Below, piece by piece: positions 51,979 through 60,297 of a stretch of DNA of 64,000 bases. Position numbers and translations under genes: made by a program. Each line of letters opens with the position of its first letter. Position 1 is the stretch's first letter. This DNA is from UBA6107 sp964533735 (GTDB lineage Bacteria > Chloroflexota > Anaerolineae > Anaerolineales > Anaerolineaceae). The stretch lies in contig CAZHMD010000002.1 in assembly GCA_964533735.1 (NCBI GenBank), positions 124,001 through 188,000 of the forward strand, given 5' to 3'. Under the pieces are notes generated by a model. The model did not search any database, was not told the DNA's origin, and saw only the letters and a program-made list of their open reading frames with translations.

Positions 51979-52890
51979 ATGGATGAATTTATTATTGGTC
52001 TGCTTGCTGCGACCTTGCGTGTTGCCACTCCACTGATCTTTGCCACCCTGGGTGAGTTGTTTTGTGAACGTGCCGGCATCCTGAACCTGGGGATTGAGGG
52101 TACCATGTTCTTTGGAGCTTTTGTGGGATTCGCAGGTGCAGCCATTTCCGGCAATCTCTGGATCGGTGTTCTGGCTGCGGCAATTGGCGGGATTCTCTCC
52201 GGTCTTCTGATGAGCCTGATGACGGTGCGACTGGGAGTGAACCAACACGTTTCTGGTCTGGGGATTACCCTGCTGCTTACGGCGCTTTCGTTATTCGGTT
52301 TTCGCCTCATCTTCGGTGAGAATCGTGTCCTGCCTTCTATCACCCCGTTTAAACAATTGGAAATATTCTCCAATTCTGAAGTCCTGGGACCTATTTTTTC
52401 TCAATACACCTTAACCTACATCGCCATCGCGATTATCCCCGTTGTATGGTGGATTCTCTTCCGCACCAACTTCGGTCTCAATATCCGTTCTGTAGGTGAC
52501 AATCCCGAGGCTACCGACGCCGCTGGGATTAACGTTTACAGACTGAGGACTTCAGCACTGGTCATCGGCGGTGCGCTTATGGCAGTTGGTGGAGCATTCC
52601 TTTCAGTAGCTCAATTGGGATCCTTCACTTTCGGAATTGTTGCAGGTCGTGGCTGGGTGTGCATCGCCCTCATCATCTTCGGCAACTGGCATCCGATCAA
52701 AGTATTATGGGGTGCACTGCTATTTGGCGGTGTGCAAGCGCTTCAATCCAGGCTCCAACTCACCGGATTGAAACTCCCATACGAGTTATTCCTGGCTCTG
52801 CCTTACATCGTGACCATCCTGGCGTTGACCCTGGCTGGCAGGAACGCCTCCTACCCGGCAGCGTTACTCAAGCCGTACAAAAGAGAGTAG
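51979..52890 (+). CDS. ABC permease, BMP-type importer (second)
   Basis: 303 residues, about eight helices. The blocks LGELFCERAGILNLGIEGTM and FGLNIRSVGDNPEATDAAGI mark the second permease of nucleoside-type BMP importers, whose gene order (binding protein, ATPase, permease, permease) is followed exactly here. A strong terminator follows 16 bases after the stop. Confidence 0.93.
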   Translation: MDEFIIGLLAATLRVATPLIFATLGELFCERAGILNLGIEGTMFFGAFVGFAGAAISGNLWIGVLAAAIGGILSGLLMSLMTVRLGVNQHVSGLGITLLLTALSLFGFRLIFGENRVLPSITPFKQLEIFSNSEVLGPIFSQYTLTYIAIAIIPVVWWILFRTNFGLNIRSVGDNPEATDAAGINVYRLRTSALVIGGALMAVGGAFLSVAQLGSFTFGIVAGRGWVCIALIIFGNWHPIKVLWGALLFGGVQALQSRLQLTGLKLPYELFLALPYIVTILALTLAGRNASYPAALLKPYKRE

Positions 52891-52905
52891 TGCCCTGATT
52901 ATAAA

Positions 52906-52938
52906 GGCGTGAGGAAAGAACTCACGCCTATTTTTTTT
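52906..52938 (+). terminator. Rho-independent terminator
   Basis: GGCGTGAG (52906-52913) pairs with CTCACGCC (52921-52928) followed by TATTTTTTTT. Confidence 0.93.
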
Positions 52939-52950
52939 GAAAATTTTATA

Positions 52951-53027
52951 CACATTTAGAATGTGACAATCAACCAGACAGGACGCTATAACTATCACTT
53001 GATATGTCAGACATATAAACCTACAAT
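52951..53027 (+). promoter_or_regulatory. Promoter of the decarboxylase operon with two palindromes
   Basis: TTGATA (52999-53004), 17-base spacer, TACAAT (53022-53027). A perfect palindrome ATATGTC-A-GACATAT (53002-53016) lies between the two boxes, the place for a repressor, and CACATT-TAG-AATGTG (52951-52965) lies upstream. The TGTC-N-GACA core resembles sites of FCD-type GntR regulators; no such gene is in the block. Confidence 0.65.
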
Positions 53028-53072
53028 GGTATCGTTAGGAAAATCACTAAACAAAAATAATCGGAGGTAGTA

Positions 53073-54638
53073 ATGGTTCAAGCTGATAGCGCGCAAGAAG
53101 CTTTCATGGATAAACTGAAAGAATACCGCAAACAGAGTAAAGCAGGGGGCGGTGAGAAACGCATTGAAGCACAGCACTCCAAAGGTAAACTAACGGCCCG
53201 GGAACGCATCGATGCCCTTCTCGACGAAGGTTCGTTCCAGGAGATCAATGGTTTGATGGTTAACCGCCATACAGATTTTGGTATGGACAAGGAAAAGACC
53301 CCTGGTGATGGTGTGGTGGCTGGTTTTGGCAAGATCAACGGTCGCCGTGTATGTGTTTATGCCCAGGATTTCACTGTTATGGGCGGATCCTTTGGCGAGA
53401 TCGCCGGCCAAAAGGTATGCCATGTGATGGATCTAGCCATGGACGCCGGTGTGCCTGTGATTGGTCTCAACGACGGTGGCGGTGCGCGCATCCAGGAAGG
53501 CATATTCTCTCTCTACGCTTATGGGGAACTTTTCTACCGCAATACCCTGGCCTCCGGTGTTGTACCCCAAATATCCGTCATCCTCGGACCCTGCGCTGGC
53601 GGAGCGGTCTATTCCCCCGCGCTGACAGATTTCATTGTTATGACCAAAAACATCAGCAACATGTTCATCACTGGTCCCGAAGTCATCAAGACGGTTACCC
53701 ACGAGGTTGTGGATGTTGAAACCCTCGGAGGCGCTATGGCGCACTCTTCAACAAGCGGTGTGGCACATTTTGCTGCTGAAGATGAAAAACAAGCCTTTGC
53801 CATCGTCCGTGATATTGTCGGCTATCTTCCGTCAAACAATAAAGAATCCGCTCCAGCTGCCGAGATCACTGATGATCCCTGGCGCATGGATAAAGAACTG
53901 GATACCATCGTCCCAGCAGATCCATCAGTCAGCTATGATATGAAAGAGATCATCACCCGTGTATGTGACCGCGGATCTTTTATGGAAGTGATGGCAAACT
54001 TTGCGCAGAATGCAATTATTGGTTTCGCGCGATTACATGGTCAATCCATCGGTATCGTTGCGCAGCAACCGCTTTTCATGGCTGGATCCATCGATATTGA
54101 TGCCGCAGATAAAATGGCCAGGTTTGTGCGCTTCTGTGATGCATTCAACCTCCCTATAGTCACTTTCTCGGATTCTCCGGGTTTCCTCCCGGGTGTCTCC
54201 CAGGAACATGGCGGTATCATCCGGCACGGGGCCAAGATCGTCTATGCCTTCGCAGAAGCCTCCGTTCCAAAATTAACGGTTGTTACCCGCAAGGGCTACG
54301 GTGGTGCATACATTGTTATGAGCAGCAAGCATATCCATGCTGACATGGTATTTGCCTGGCCGGGCGCAGAGATTGCAGTAATGGGCGCAGAAGGCGCTGT
54401 TGCAATCCTTTATCGCAAAGAACTTGCGGAAAAGAATGATAATGGCGAAGAACGCAAACGCCTGGTGGCAGAATTCAGAGAAAAATTTAACAATCCATAC
54501 AAAGCCGCCCAGGCTGGTTTCGTAGACGATGTTCTGCTGCCGCATGAGACTCGCCCACGCCTGATCGCCGCGTTGGAACTGCTGCGCGACAAACAAACCC
54601 ACATGCCAGCCAAGAAACACGGCTGCATGCCCCTGTGA
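53073..54638 (+). CDS. Acyl-CoA carboxyltransferase subunit of a decarboxylase (MmdA/GcdA-like)
   Basis: 521 residues of the acyl-CoA carboxyltransferase fold in two crotonase-like halves. Oxyanion-hole blocks are GGGARIQEG in the N half (about 140) and the RKGYGGAYIVM stretch in the C half. It moves the carboxyl group of an acyl-CoA such as methylmalonyl-CoA, malonyl-CoA or glutaconyl-CoA to biotin. The downstream OadG, BCCP and OadB genes make it part of a Na+-pumping decarboxylase and not an ATP-driven carboxylase; no biotin carboxylase gene is present. CGGAGG precedes the ATG. Confidence 0.92.
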   Translation: MVQADSAQEAFMDKLKEYRKQSKAGGGEKRIEAQHSKGKLTARERIDALLDEGSFQEINGLMVNRHTDFGMDKEKTPGDGVVAGFGKINGRRVCVYAQDFTVMGGSFGEIAGQKVCHVMDLAMDAGVPVIGLNDGGGARIQEGIFSLYAYGELFYRNTLASGVVPQISVILGPCAGGAVYSPALTDFIVMTKNISNMFITGPEVIKTVTHEVVDVETLGGAMAHSSTSGVAHFAAEDEKQAFAIVRDIVGYLPSNNKESAPAAEITDDPWRMDKELDTIVPADPSVSYDMKEIITRVCDRGSFMEVMANFAQNAIIGFARLHGQSIGIVAQQPLFMAGSIDIDAADKMARFVRFCDAFNLPIVTFSDSPGFLPGVSQEHGGIIRHGAKIVYAFAEASVPKLTVVTRKGYGGAYIVMSSKHIHADMVFAWPGAEIAVMGAEGAVAILYRKELAEKNDNGEERKRLVAEFREKFNNPYKAAQAGFVDDVLLPHETRPRLIAALELLRDKQTHMPAKKHGCMPL

Positions 54639-54664
54639 TCCTGGTGAAATGAGGAGGTGTTACT

Positions 54665-54967
54665 TTGACTGATTTTCAATCAGGTTTAATGATTAGTGTT
54701 GTTGGACTTGTGGTGACATTCAGTGCTCTGTTAATTTTTATTGGAGTGATGGTCTTGCTGCAAAAACTTTTCCCGGTGAAGAGTAAAGCCGAGACTCCCC
54801 AATCAATCGTGGAAGACAATCCCATTGAATTAACAATCGAAACTGAATCGGGCAGCGAAGAGATCGCGGCAGCATTGGCTGCGATTGCTTACATCCGCTC
54901 ACAAAATACCGGCCAGTTGGGAGCCTCCCTGCTTTACGGACCAGGTCCCTACCGGACCTTACGTTGA
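54665..54967 (+). CDS. OadG/MmdD-like small membrane subunit
   Basis: 100 residues. One N-terminal membrane helix (about 6-32) followed by an acidic, then Ala-rich soluble part, the build of decarboxylase gamma/delta subunits, which tether the carboxyltransferase to the membrane pump. The start is a TTG at 54665 after GAGGAGGTG. The C-terminus ends in a basic PGPYRTLR. It lies between the carboxyltransferase and the biotin carrier genes, as expected. Confidence 0.8.
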   Translation: MTDFQSGLMISVVGLVVTFSALLIFIGVMVLLQKLFPVKSKAETPQSIVEDNPIELTIETESGSEEIAAALAAIAYIRSQNTGQLGASLLYGPGPYRTLR

Positions 54968-55006
54968 CCCCTAATCTCGAAATAATATGAAATCGTAGGA
55001 GAAAAT

Positions 55007-55459
55007 ATGAGTAAACAACTTCGCGTAAAAGTAAATGGTAAGGTTTTTGATGTTGAGGTCAGCGATTTTTCCGGTGGGAATGCTGAAGTAAAGGTTAATG
55101 GCACTCAATACGCTATAGAGATCGAAGAAACCGGTGGTTCAACACCTTTGCCTGTCGTAAGGGCTGTCGCGCCTTCAGCTCCGGTTGCCTCTAAACCTGC
55201 TGCTGTGAGCAGCGCCCAACCCGTAGCAATAGCTTCAGCCGGTGCTGTTGACGTGATCAGTGCGCCCATGCCCGGTGTTATCCTGGATATCAAGGTAAAA
55301 CCTGGTGACAAGGTCACTGCAGGCGATACAGTTTGTGCTCTGGAAGCCATGAAAATGAAAAATATGCTCCGGTCACCCCGCGACGGCACAGTTGCCTCCG
55401 TTGAGGTCAGTGAAGGTCAGCGCGTCCCATTCGGGGCGGTGATCATCCGGTTTGCGTGA
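55007..55459 (+). CDS. Biotin carboxyl carrier protein
   Basis: 150 residues. An N-terminal part (about 1-45), a flexible Ala/Pro/Val linker (about 48-78) and a C-terminal biotinyl domain with the biotinylated Lys in EAMKMKN (about residue 117). It carries CO2 as carboxybiotin from the carboxyltransferase to OadB. It ends seven bases before the oadB ATG. Confidence 0.94.
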   Translation: MSKQLRVKVNGKVFDVEVSDFSGGNAEVKVNGTQYAIEIEETGGSTPLPVVRAVAPSAPVASKPAAVSSAQPVAIASAGAVDVISAPMPGVILDIKVKPGDKVTAGDTVCALEAMKMKNMLRSPRDGTVASVEVSEGQRVPFGAVIIRFA

Positions 55460-55466
55460 GGACATT

Positions 55467-56594
55467 ATGGACCTTTCAAGACTACTAGTCTTACTCGATG
55501 CATTCACCCAATTACACTGGCAAAACCTTGTCATGATCGGCATTGGCGGTGTCTTAATCGCACTCGCCATTATCAAGGATTATGAGCCGAATCTGCTGCT
55601 GCCGATAGGTTTTGGCGCTATTTTAGCCAACCTTCCCCTCACAGGCGCAACTGAAGCTGGCGGATGGCTTAAAGTCCTCTTCGATGCCGGCATTGCCACC
55701 GAATTGTTTCCCTTGTTCGTCTTCATCGCCATTGGCGCTATGACGGATTTCGGTCCACTGCTGGAAAACCCAAAAATGGCATTGTTGGGCGCAGCCGGGC
55801 AGTTTGGAATTTTCATCACACTGCTCATCGCAATTGCAACAGGGATGTTCACGCTAAACGAGGCTGCCAGTATCGGCATCATTGGCGCAATTGATGGACC
55901 TACGGCTATTTATGTTTCTTCCAAATTGGCACCGCAACTGCTTGGACCAATTACCGTATGCGCGTACAGTTACATGTCCCTCGTTCCCATTATCCAACCT
56001 CCAGTTATGCGGCTACTCACCAGCAAGCAGGAAAAAACTGTTCATATGCCCTACACGATCAAGGAAGTTTCACGTGCTACTCGCATTCTCTTCCCGATCG
56101 TTGTGACCATAGTTGTATCCCTTATCGCACCCAAAGCCTCCCCCTTGATCGCCTCCCTTATGTTTGGTAACTTGATCCGGGAGAGTGGTGCAGTAGAACG
56201 TTTGAACAATGCTGCACAAAACGAACTCGCCAATCTCACAACGCTTTTCCTTGGGTTGGTGATCGGCTCTACAATGGAAGGTGTGAACTTCATCCAACCT
56301 ACTACCCTGGTCATCCTGGCACTTGGGTTATTTGCTTTTGTTATGGATACTGTAGGTGGCGTGATGTTGGGCAAACTCATGTATGTACTTTCAGGTCATA
56401 AGTTCAACCCCCTCATCGGAGCTGCAGGAATCAGCGCATTTCCTATGTCTGCCCGTATCGTACAGCGTTTCGGTCAGGAATATGACAGCAGCAACTTCCT
56501 GCTCATGCATGCCATGGGCGCTAACGCCGCCGGGCAGCTGGGCAGCGTCATCGCTGGTGGGGTTGTACTCGCCATCATGGCTGGGGTCATGTAA
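55467..56594 (+). CDS. oadB: Sodium-pumping decarboxylase beta subunit
   Basis: 375 residues, about ten helices. The conserved Asp region GAIDGPTAIYVSSKLAP and the helix with Asn and Ser, ANAAGQLGSVIAGG near the C-terminus, match the ion-binding residues of OadB/MmdB/GcdB. It decarboxylates carboxybiotin and exports Na+, giving the cell an ion gradient. I start at the ATG at 55467; a TTG at 55452 lies inside the carrier gene. It ends the pump set proper. Confidence 0.94.
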   Translation: MDLSRLLVLLDAFTQLHWQNLVMIGIGGVLIALAIIKDYEPNLLLPIGFGAILANLPLTGATEAGGWLKVLFDAGIATELFPLFVFIAIGAMTDFGPLLENPKMALLGAAGQFGIFITLLIAIATGMFTLNEAASIGIIGAIDGPTAIYVSSKLAPQLLGPITVCAYSYMSLVPIIQPPVMRLLTSKQEKTVHMPYTIKEVSRATRILFPIVVTIVVSLIAPKASPLIASLMFGNLIRESGAVERLNNAAQNELANLTTLFLGLVIGSTMEGVNFIQPTTLVILALGLFAFVMDTVGGVMLGKLMYVLSGHKFNPLIGAAGISAFPMSARIVQRFGQEYDSSNFLLMHAMGANAAGQLGSVIAGGVVLAIMAGVM

Positions 56595-56606
56595 TTCTTC
56601 ACATCG

Positions 56607-56635
56607 TTCATAGTCCAGTTATTGCTGGATATAAT
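56607..56635 (+). promoter_or_regulatory. Possible internal promoter before the cyclase gene
   Basis: TTCATA (56607-56612), 17-base spacer, TATAAT (56630-56635), in the 82-base gap after oadB. It would let the cyclase and GNAT-like genes be expressed apart from the pump. Confidence 0.45.
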
Positions 56636-56676
56636 GAAAATATAAAAAGATACTAAATATTAGTAAAGGAGAAAAC

Positions 56677-57558
56677 ATGAAATTACTTGATCTGACCATC
56701 CCTCTTGGTATCGGAACACCACCATGGCCTACCTACGAACCCCTGCAGGTAAAGTACTTCAAGCGCTTAGCCCCCAACGGTGCAAACGGTCAATTATTGA
56801 CCCACTCCAACCACCTCGGCACCCATCTCGACGGAGAGATCCACTTCTACACTCCAGGTAGAGACATGGCCCAGCTTCCTATGGATTACCTGGTGCACGA
56901 AGCTGCTGTTGTTGATTTGAGCGATGTTTGCGGTGACTACGATGTTTACACAAGCAAGATGATCACTGACCGTGTGGAAGTCAAACAGGGTGATATCCTC
57001 GTCATCCATACCGGTTATCATCACTTTGGCTGGGATCAACCCACAGCTGATGAAGTCCGCTACATGGTGAAACACCCCGGTCCTGACCAGGAATTCGCTG
57101 ATTGGGCAAAGAAAATGAAACTGCGCTGGATCGCTGTTGATTGTGGTTCTGCTGACCACCCTATGAACACCATCATCCGCCAATGGATGCCCCGCCAGAC
57201 CAAACAGGCAGAGTATGTGTTCAAGAAGAAGTTCGGCAAGTCACTCGAAGAGTTCTTCACCGAAGAAAAATACCAGCTCATGCACATCGACATGTTCCCG
57301 AATCAAATCATTCATGCTGAGTGCTTTGGCGGATTGATCGACCTCATTCTCAACCGCCGCATAGAAGTTGGTTTCTTCCCCTGGCGCTTTGTAGACGGTG
57401 AAGCTTCAATCGGCCGTGCAGTTGCCTTTGTTGAAGACAAGGAATACGTTGAATTGATGAAGAAAGCAGAAAGCATGCCCAAGACCAAGTTTGGCGATGC
57501 ATACAACCCCAAGCATGTTGAGAGTCTGAATAAGTTAAGCAAAGCCAATATGGCTTAA
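56677..57558 (+). CDS. Cyclase-family (kynurenine formamidase-like) metal hydrolase
   Basis: 293 residues of the cyclase family (PF04199 type). The metal-binding signature HLGTHLDGEIHF (about residue 47) is complete, and later GDILVIHTGYHHF and AVDCGSADHPMN match the fold. Relatives hydrolyse N-formylkynurenine, isatin and other ring amides. Here it could open a lactam produced upstream in the pathway. It follows the pump genes and precedes the GNAT-like gene by 40 bases. Confidence 0.88.
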   Translation: MKLLDLTIPLGIGTPPWPTYEPLQVKYFKRLAPNGANGQLLTHSNHLGTHLDGEIHFYTPGRDMAQLPMDYLVHEAAVVDLSDVCGDYDVYTSKMITDRVEVKQGDILVIHTGYHHFGWDQPTADEVRYMVKHPGPDQEFADWAKKMKLRWIAVDCGSADHPMNTIIRQWMPRQTKQAEYVFKKKFGKSLEEFFTEEKYQLMHIDMFPNQIIHAECFGGLIDLILNRRIEVGFFPWRFVDGEASIGRAVAFVEDKEYVELMKKAESMPKTKFGDAYNPKHVESLNKLSKANMA

Positions 57559-57598
57559 GCTTCTTAGATTTATCCATATCAATAGAAGGAGAAATAAA

Positions 57599-58324
57599 GT
57601 GAAATTCGATCTTCCTGAAAAAGCATCACAAGAGACAATCGAAATTGACGCTCGTGAAATTGAAGCCCTCCTGCAGGGTCCTGCAATGGATCTGCCCAAG
57701 TGGCCTGGAGCCCAGGTGAAACTTAAGGACGGTCGCCTCCTATACATTCGCGAAGCTCGTCGAGACGAAGCCCCCAAGATGATGGAATATGTAAAGCGTC
57801 TGATGGACGTGGATCATGACTTCTATGATATTGTTGGCGCTCGTGTTTACTCAGAAATCCTGGGCTGGTACCGCCATCGCCTCAAGGACCCCTATACCCT
57901 CGTCGGGTTGATCGATGGGATGTGGGTAGGCTTTGCCAACGGTCGTGTTATGAATGAAGACATCAACATCAGCCTGCACACCATGGCGCTCGCTCGCGGT
58001 GGACGCATTGGCGCGGTTATGTACTACGCCAAAGCTTATTATGCCTTCGAAATGATCAAGAACACCGAATGGTGGGCAACTTACGAGTCTTACAACGGCT
58101 GGAGCCGATGGGGTCTTGGCATGGCTCAGCCTTCCTACCCATGGCCGGATGTTCAACACGAATTGGGCGGCGCCCGCGTATATTATGTCACTAAGAAATA
58201 CTGGGATCAGCTGATCAAGAATTATGTGCGCGAAAGCGCTGGCGGAGACTTGGACTTTAATGTTCCCGATGCAGTGCGCAAAGCCAACGAAACCATGATC
58301 GTCCCCGAAGAGATTCTCGTCTAA
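57599..58324 (+). CDS. GNAT-like protein of unknown function
   Basis: 241 residues. From about residue 42 the order of strands and helices (LLYIREARRDEAPKMMEYVK, then YTLVGLIDGMWVGFANGR) is that of a GNAT acetyltransferase, but the usual acetyl-CoA pyrophosphate loop (Q/RxxGxG/A) is not evident; GGRIGAVMY is the closest. Very many aromatic residues (WWATYESYNGWSRWGLG) in the C half are striking. GTG start with AGAAGGAG in front. It belongs to the decarboxylase/cyclase unit; role unknown. Confidence 0.65.
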   Translation: MKFDLPEKASQETIEIDAREIEALLQGPAMDLPKWPGAQVKLKDGRLLYIREARRDEAPKMMEYVKRLMDVDHDFYDIVGARVYSEILGWYRHRLKDPYTLVGLIDGMWVGFANGRVMNEDINISLHTMALARGGRIGAVMYYAKAYYAFEMIKNTEWWATYESYNGWSRWGLGMAQPSYPWPDVQHELGGARVYYVTKKYWDQLIKNYVRESAGGDLDFNVPDAVRKANETMIVPEEILV

Positions 58325-58340
58325 TTAAGTTCTAATTTCT

Positions 58341-58372
58341 AAAAAAGAGAGCCGATATCGGCTCTCTTTTTT
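58341..58372. terminator. Bidirectional terminator
   Basis: A perfect palindrome with a 16-bp arm (AAAAAAGAGAGCCGAT and its reverse complement, 58341-58372) lies between the GNAT-like gene and the convergent DUF2877 gene. Confidence 0.95.
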
Positions 58373-59261
58373 ATTCACAACAAATTGCTGCGGATATACC
58401 CACCAAGGTATCTACACCTGATGAATGTCCGAACCGGATCAGTAGTCCCGCCAACTCAGGATCGAATTGCCCCCGTTTACTGAACAATATATCGATGACG
58501 TTTAGGAATGGTTCCTCTGCCCAACCACGTCTGGCAGCCATGATCCTGTTGGCGGAAATGGTTGTGGTTTTTTGGAATGCCAGATCCTGCAAACCGCTCC
58601 CCAGATTATGATGGAAAGCGTGCTCTGTATTCGTGGCAAATGAAAATCGTTCGAGATAAAGGAAAAATCCCGCCAACCAGTCATCGCCAGAAGGTGTAAG
58701 CCCCCCGCCGAGGCCGAGGAGGACAGCAGCTGCATCCAGGCATTGGGGGATGTCTTTTTTTCGGTAACTTTCTGTAAACTTACGGGTGCCTTCCCAAATG
58801 CGCTGCTTTGTGAAATCAGAGGGAATCTCTAAACCGTTACTTTCAGTGTGAAGGAAGATCCACCCTTTTTGGGAATCAATCCGTACAATGTCATCCAGCA
58901 ACGATACTACCCTCTTTTGACGGATAGCCTGGTTAGTGTCAACAGCAACAGGTGGACCAGGGGTCCATGTATCCACATTGTCTATTAAGATTTTTGCACC
59001 GGAATCTATGAAGTTTACTGAGTCCCTGTCTATAATAAATTGCTCCCCTTGTTTTAAAGAACCCATAAGTCTGGGAAATCCCGGCACGTAGATATTAAAT
59101 GGGCTTTTATAAGGCGCATCAGTGATAAATAAAACATAGGTACCAACCTGAAGGAAAATCCCCTTTGATGACAGCCCCAACACACTGCCATCCTGTGCCG
59201 CAGTAAAGGCTTCGGTGACCATACAACCCAAGAAGGTCGCGAAAAATGTACGCTGTGCCAT
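58371..59261 (-). CDS. DUF2877 (AllH-like) protein
   Basis: 296 residues. The family block LLGLGGGLTPSGDDWLAGF (about 187-205) and the ending FGHSSGVDTLVGI are clear DUF2877 marks; E. coli AllH of this family is a subunit of oxamate carbamoyltransferase in anaerobic allantoin breakdown. Partner genes allF and allG are not in the window. It is convergent with the decarboxylase block and 10 bases downstream of the C39-like peptidase gene on the same strand. Its closeness to a heterocycle-type block is suggestive only. Confidence 0.85.
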   Translation of the reverse strand: MAQRTFFATFLGCMVTEAFTAAQDGSVLGLSSKGIFLQVGTYVLFITDAPYKSPFNIYVPGFPRLMGSLKQGEQFIIDRDSVNFIDSGAKILIDNVDTWTPGPPVAVDTNQAIRQKRVVSLLDDIVRIDSQKGWIFLHTESNGLEIPSDFTKQRIWEGTRKFTESYRKKDIPQCLDAAAVLLGLGGGLTPSGDDWLAGFFLYLERFSFATNTEHAFHHNLGSGLQDLAFQKTTTISANRIMAARRGWAEEPFLNVIDILFSKRGQFDPELAGLLIRFGHSSGVDTLVGISAAICCE

Positions 59262-59271
59262 TCAAACCCTT

Positions 59272-60093
59272 TCAGCGGTGAAAAACAGCCATATTGCCCA
59301 GCACTCCCCATGAATTCAGGAAAACCTCATTTGGGGCGTCAAAGAATTTACCGTTGTTCACGTAACGCACTGAATCCTGGTCATAACCCGTCAGAATGAC
59401 CACATGCTCATAAGCAGCCACGATCGACTTGTTGCCCTTGGAATCGGTGTATTCAGCAGGCACTCCACCAACCATGTTCCCGATCACCCAGACGATTACC
59501 GGGTGTCCGGAAGCGAGTTTAGTTTTCATTTGTTCCAATGAATATCCTTTGCCGCCCTCCACATCCACTCCATACTTTTGGAGGAGTTCGGCAACTGGAT
59601 CGGCATGAACACCGTAAGCATAAGGAGGGATCTGCCCCCAGGGACCTTTAGCGTCTCCCACGAACCCGAGGTCAGGATTATCCGATAAGGGCAATTCATG
59701 TTGAAAATTGTACTGGTAGATGAGAACGTCATAGTATTCAGCCAGGTCCACCGCTGCAGACGCTTCACAACCCAGCGCGAAATATTGTCTATCCGCTGCG
59801 ATCTTCAGATAATGGCTATCCGGTAATACAAAAGGGGTGTGGGTAAGCGTTGGTGCCGATATTTTAAACGTGGGAGTAAGCGGAATAGATGTGATCGAAG
59901 GTACCAACGACGCAAAGGCTTCATTCGTGGCATCTATTGTCTGAGTCACAGGAGCGATTGTATTCATCACAGAAGTGGCTGAAGGTTTCTTCATCAACGA
60001 TATGGTAACAACAGTTACAACAAGTACGATCAACAACACCAGGGCAATCATAGTGCGGCTATCACGCGGCGAGGCAGGTTTGTGTTTTTCCAT
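59272..60093 (-). CDS. Membrane-anchored C39-like cysteine peptidase
   Basis: 273 residues. One N-terminal membrane helix (about 14-34) followed by a Thr/Pro-rich stalk and a C39-like (papain-fold) domain with the Cys in FALGCEASAAVDLAEYYD, the His in YEHVVILTGYD and the Asn/Trp of NSWGVLGNMAVF. It probably acts outside the membrane on peptides. I start at the ATG at 60093, as the frame up to 60195 runs through the tRNA gene and lacks a site. Confidence 0.85.
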   Translation of the reverse strand: MEKHKPASPRDSRTMIALVLLIVLVVTVVTISLMKKPSATSVMNTIAPVTQTIDATNEAFASLVPSITSIPLTPTFKISAPTLTHTPFVLPDSHYLKIAADRQYFALGCEASAAVDLAEYYDVLIYQYNFQHELPLSDNPDLGFVGDAKGPWGQIPPYAYGVHADPVAELLQKYGVDVEGGKGYSLEQMKTKLASGHPVIVWVIGNMVGGVPAEYTDSKGNKSIVAAYEHVVILTGYDQDSVRYVNNGKFFDAPNEVFLNSWGVLGNMAVFHR

Positions 60094-60131
60094 AACGCCA
60101 ATGATACCCCATCCTGATTGTTGATTAGGAA

Positions 60132-60158
60132 TAGAAAAACACTCCCTTACAGGAGTGT
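60132..60158 (-). terminator. Terminator after tRNA-Phe
   Basis: ACACTCC (60139-60145) pairs with GGAGTGT (60152-60158); on the minus strand TTTTTCTATT follows. Confidence 0.85.
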
Positions 60159-60162
60159 CGTG

Positions 60163-60235
60163 TGCCGAGGACCAGGATCGGACTGGTGACCCCACAATTT
60201 TCAGTCGTGTGCTCTACCAACTGAGCTACCTCGGC
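60163..60235 (-). tRNA. tRNA-Phe (GAA)
   Basis: 73 bases fold as a cloverleaf: acceptor stem GCCGAGG/CCTCGGC, D stem GCTC/GAGC, anticodon stem CACGA/TTGTG with loop CTGAAAA (anticodon GAA) and T stem ACCAG/CTGGT; the discriminator is A. The CCA end is not encoded. The T loop reads TCCGATC, so position 55 is C where nearly all tRNAs have U (pseudouridine). It is followed by its own terminator. Confidence 0.93.
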
Positions 60236-60297
60236 ATTGATGCCAATTCTAACCTGTCAGGTTATGATTGTCAAGAAAATGACGAAAAGCGAGGTAT

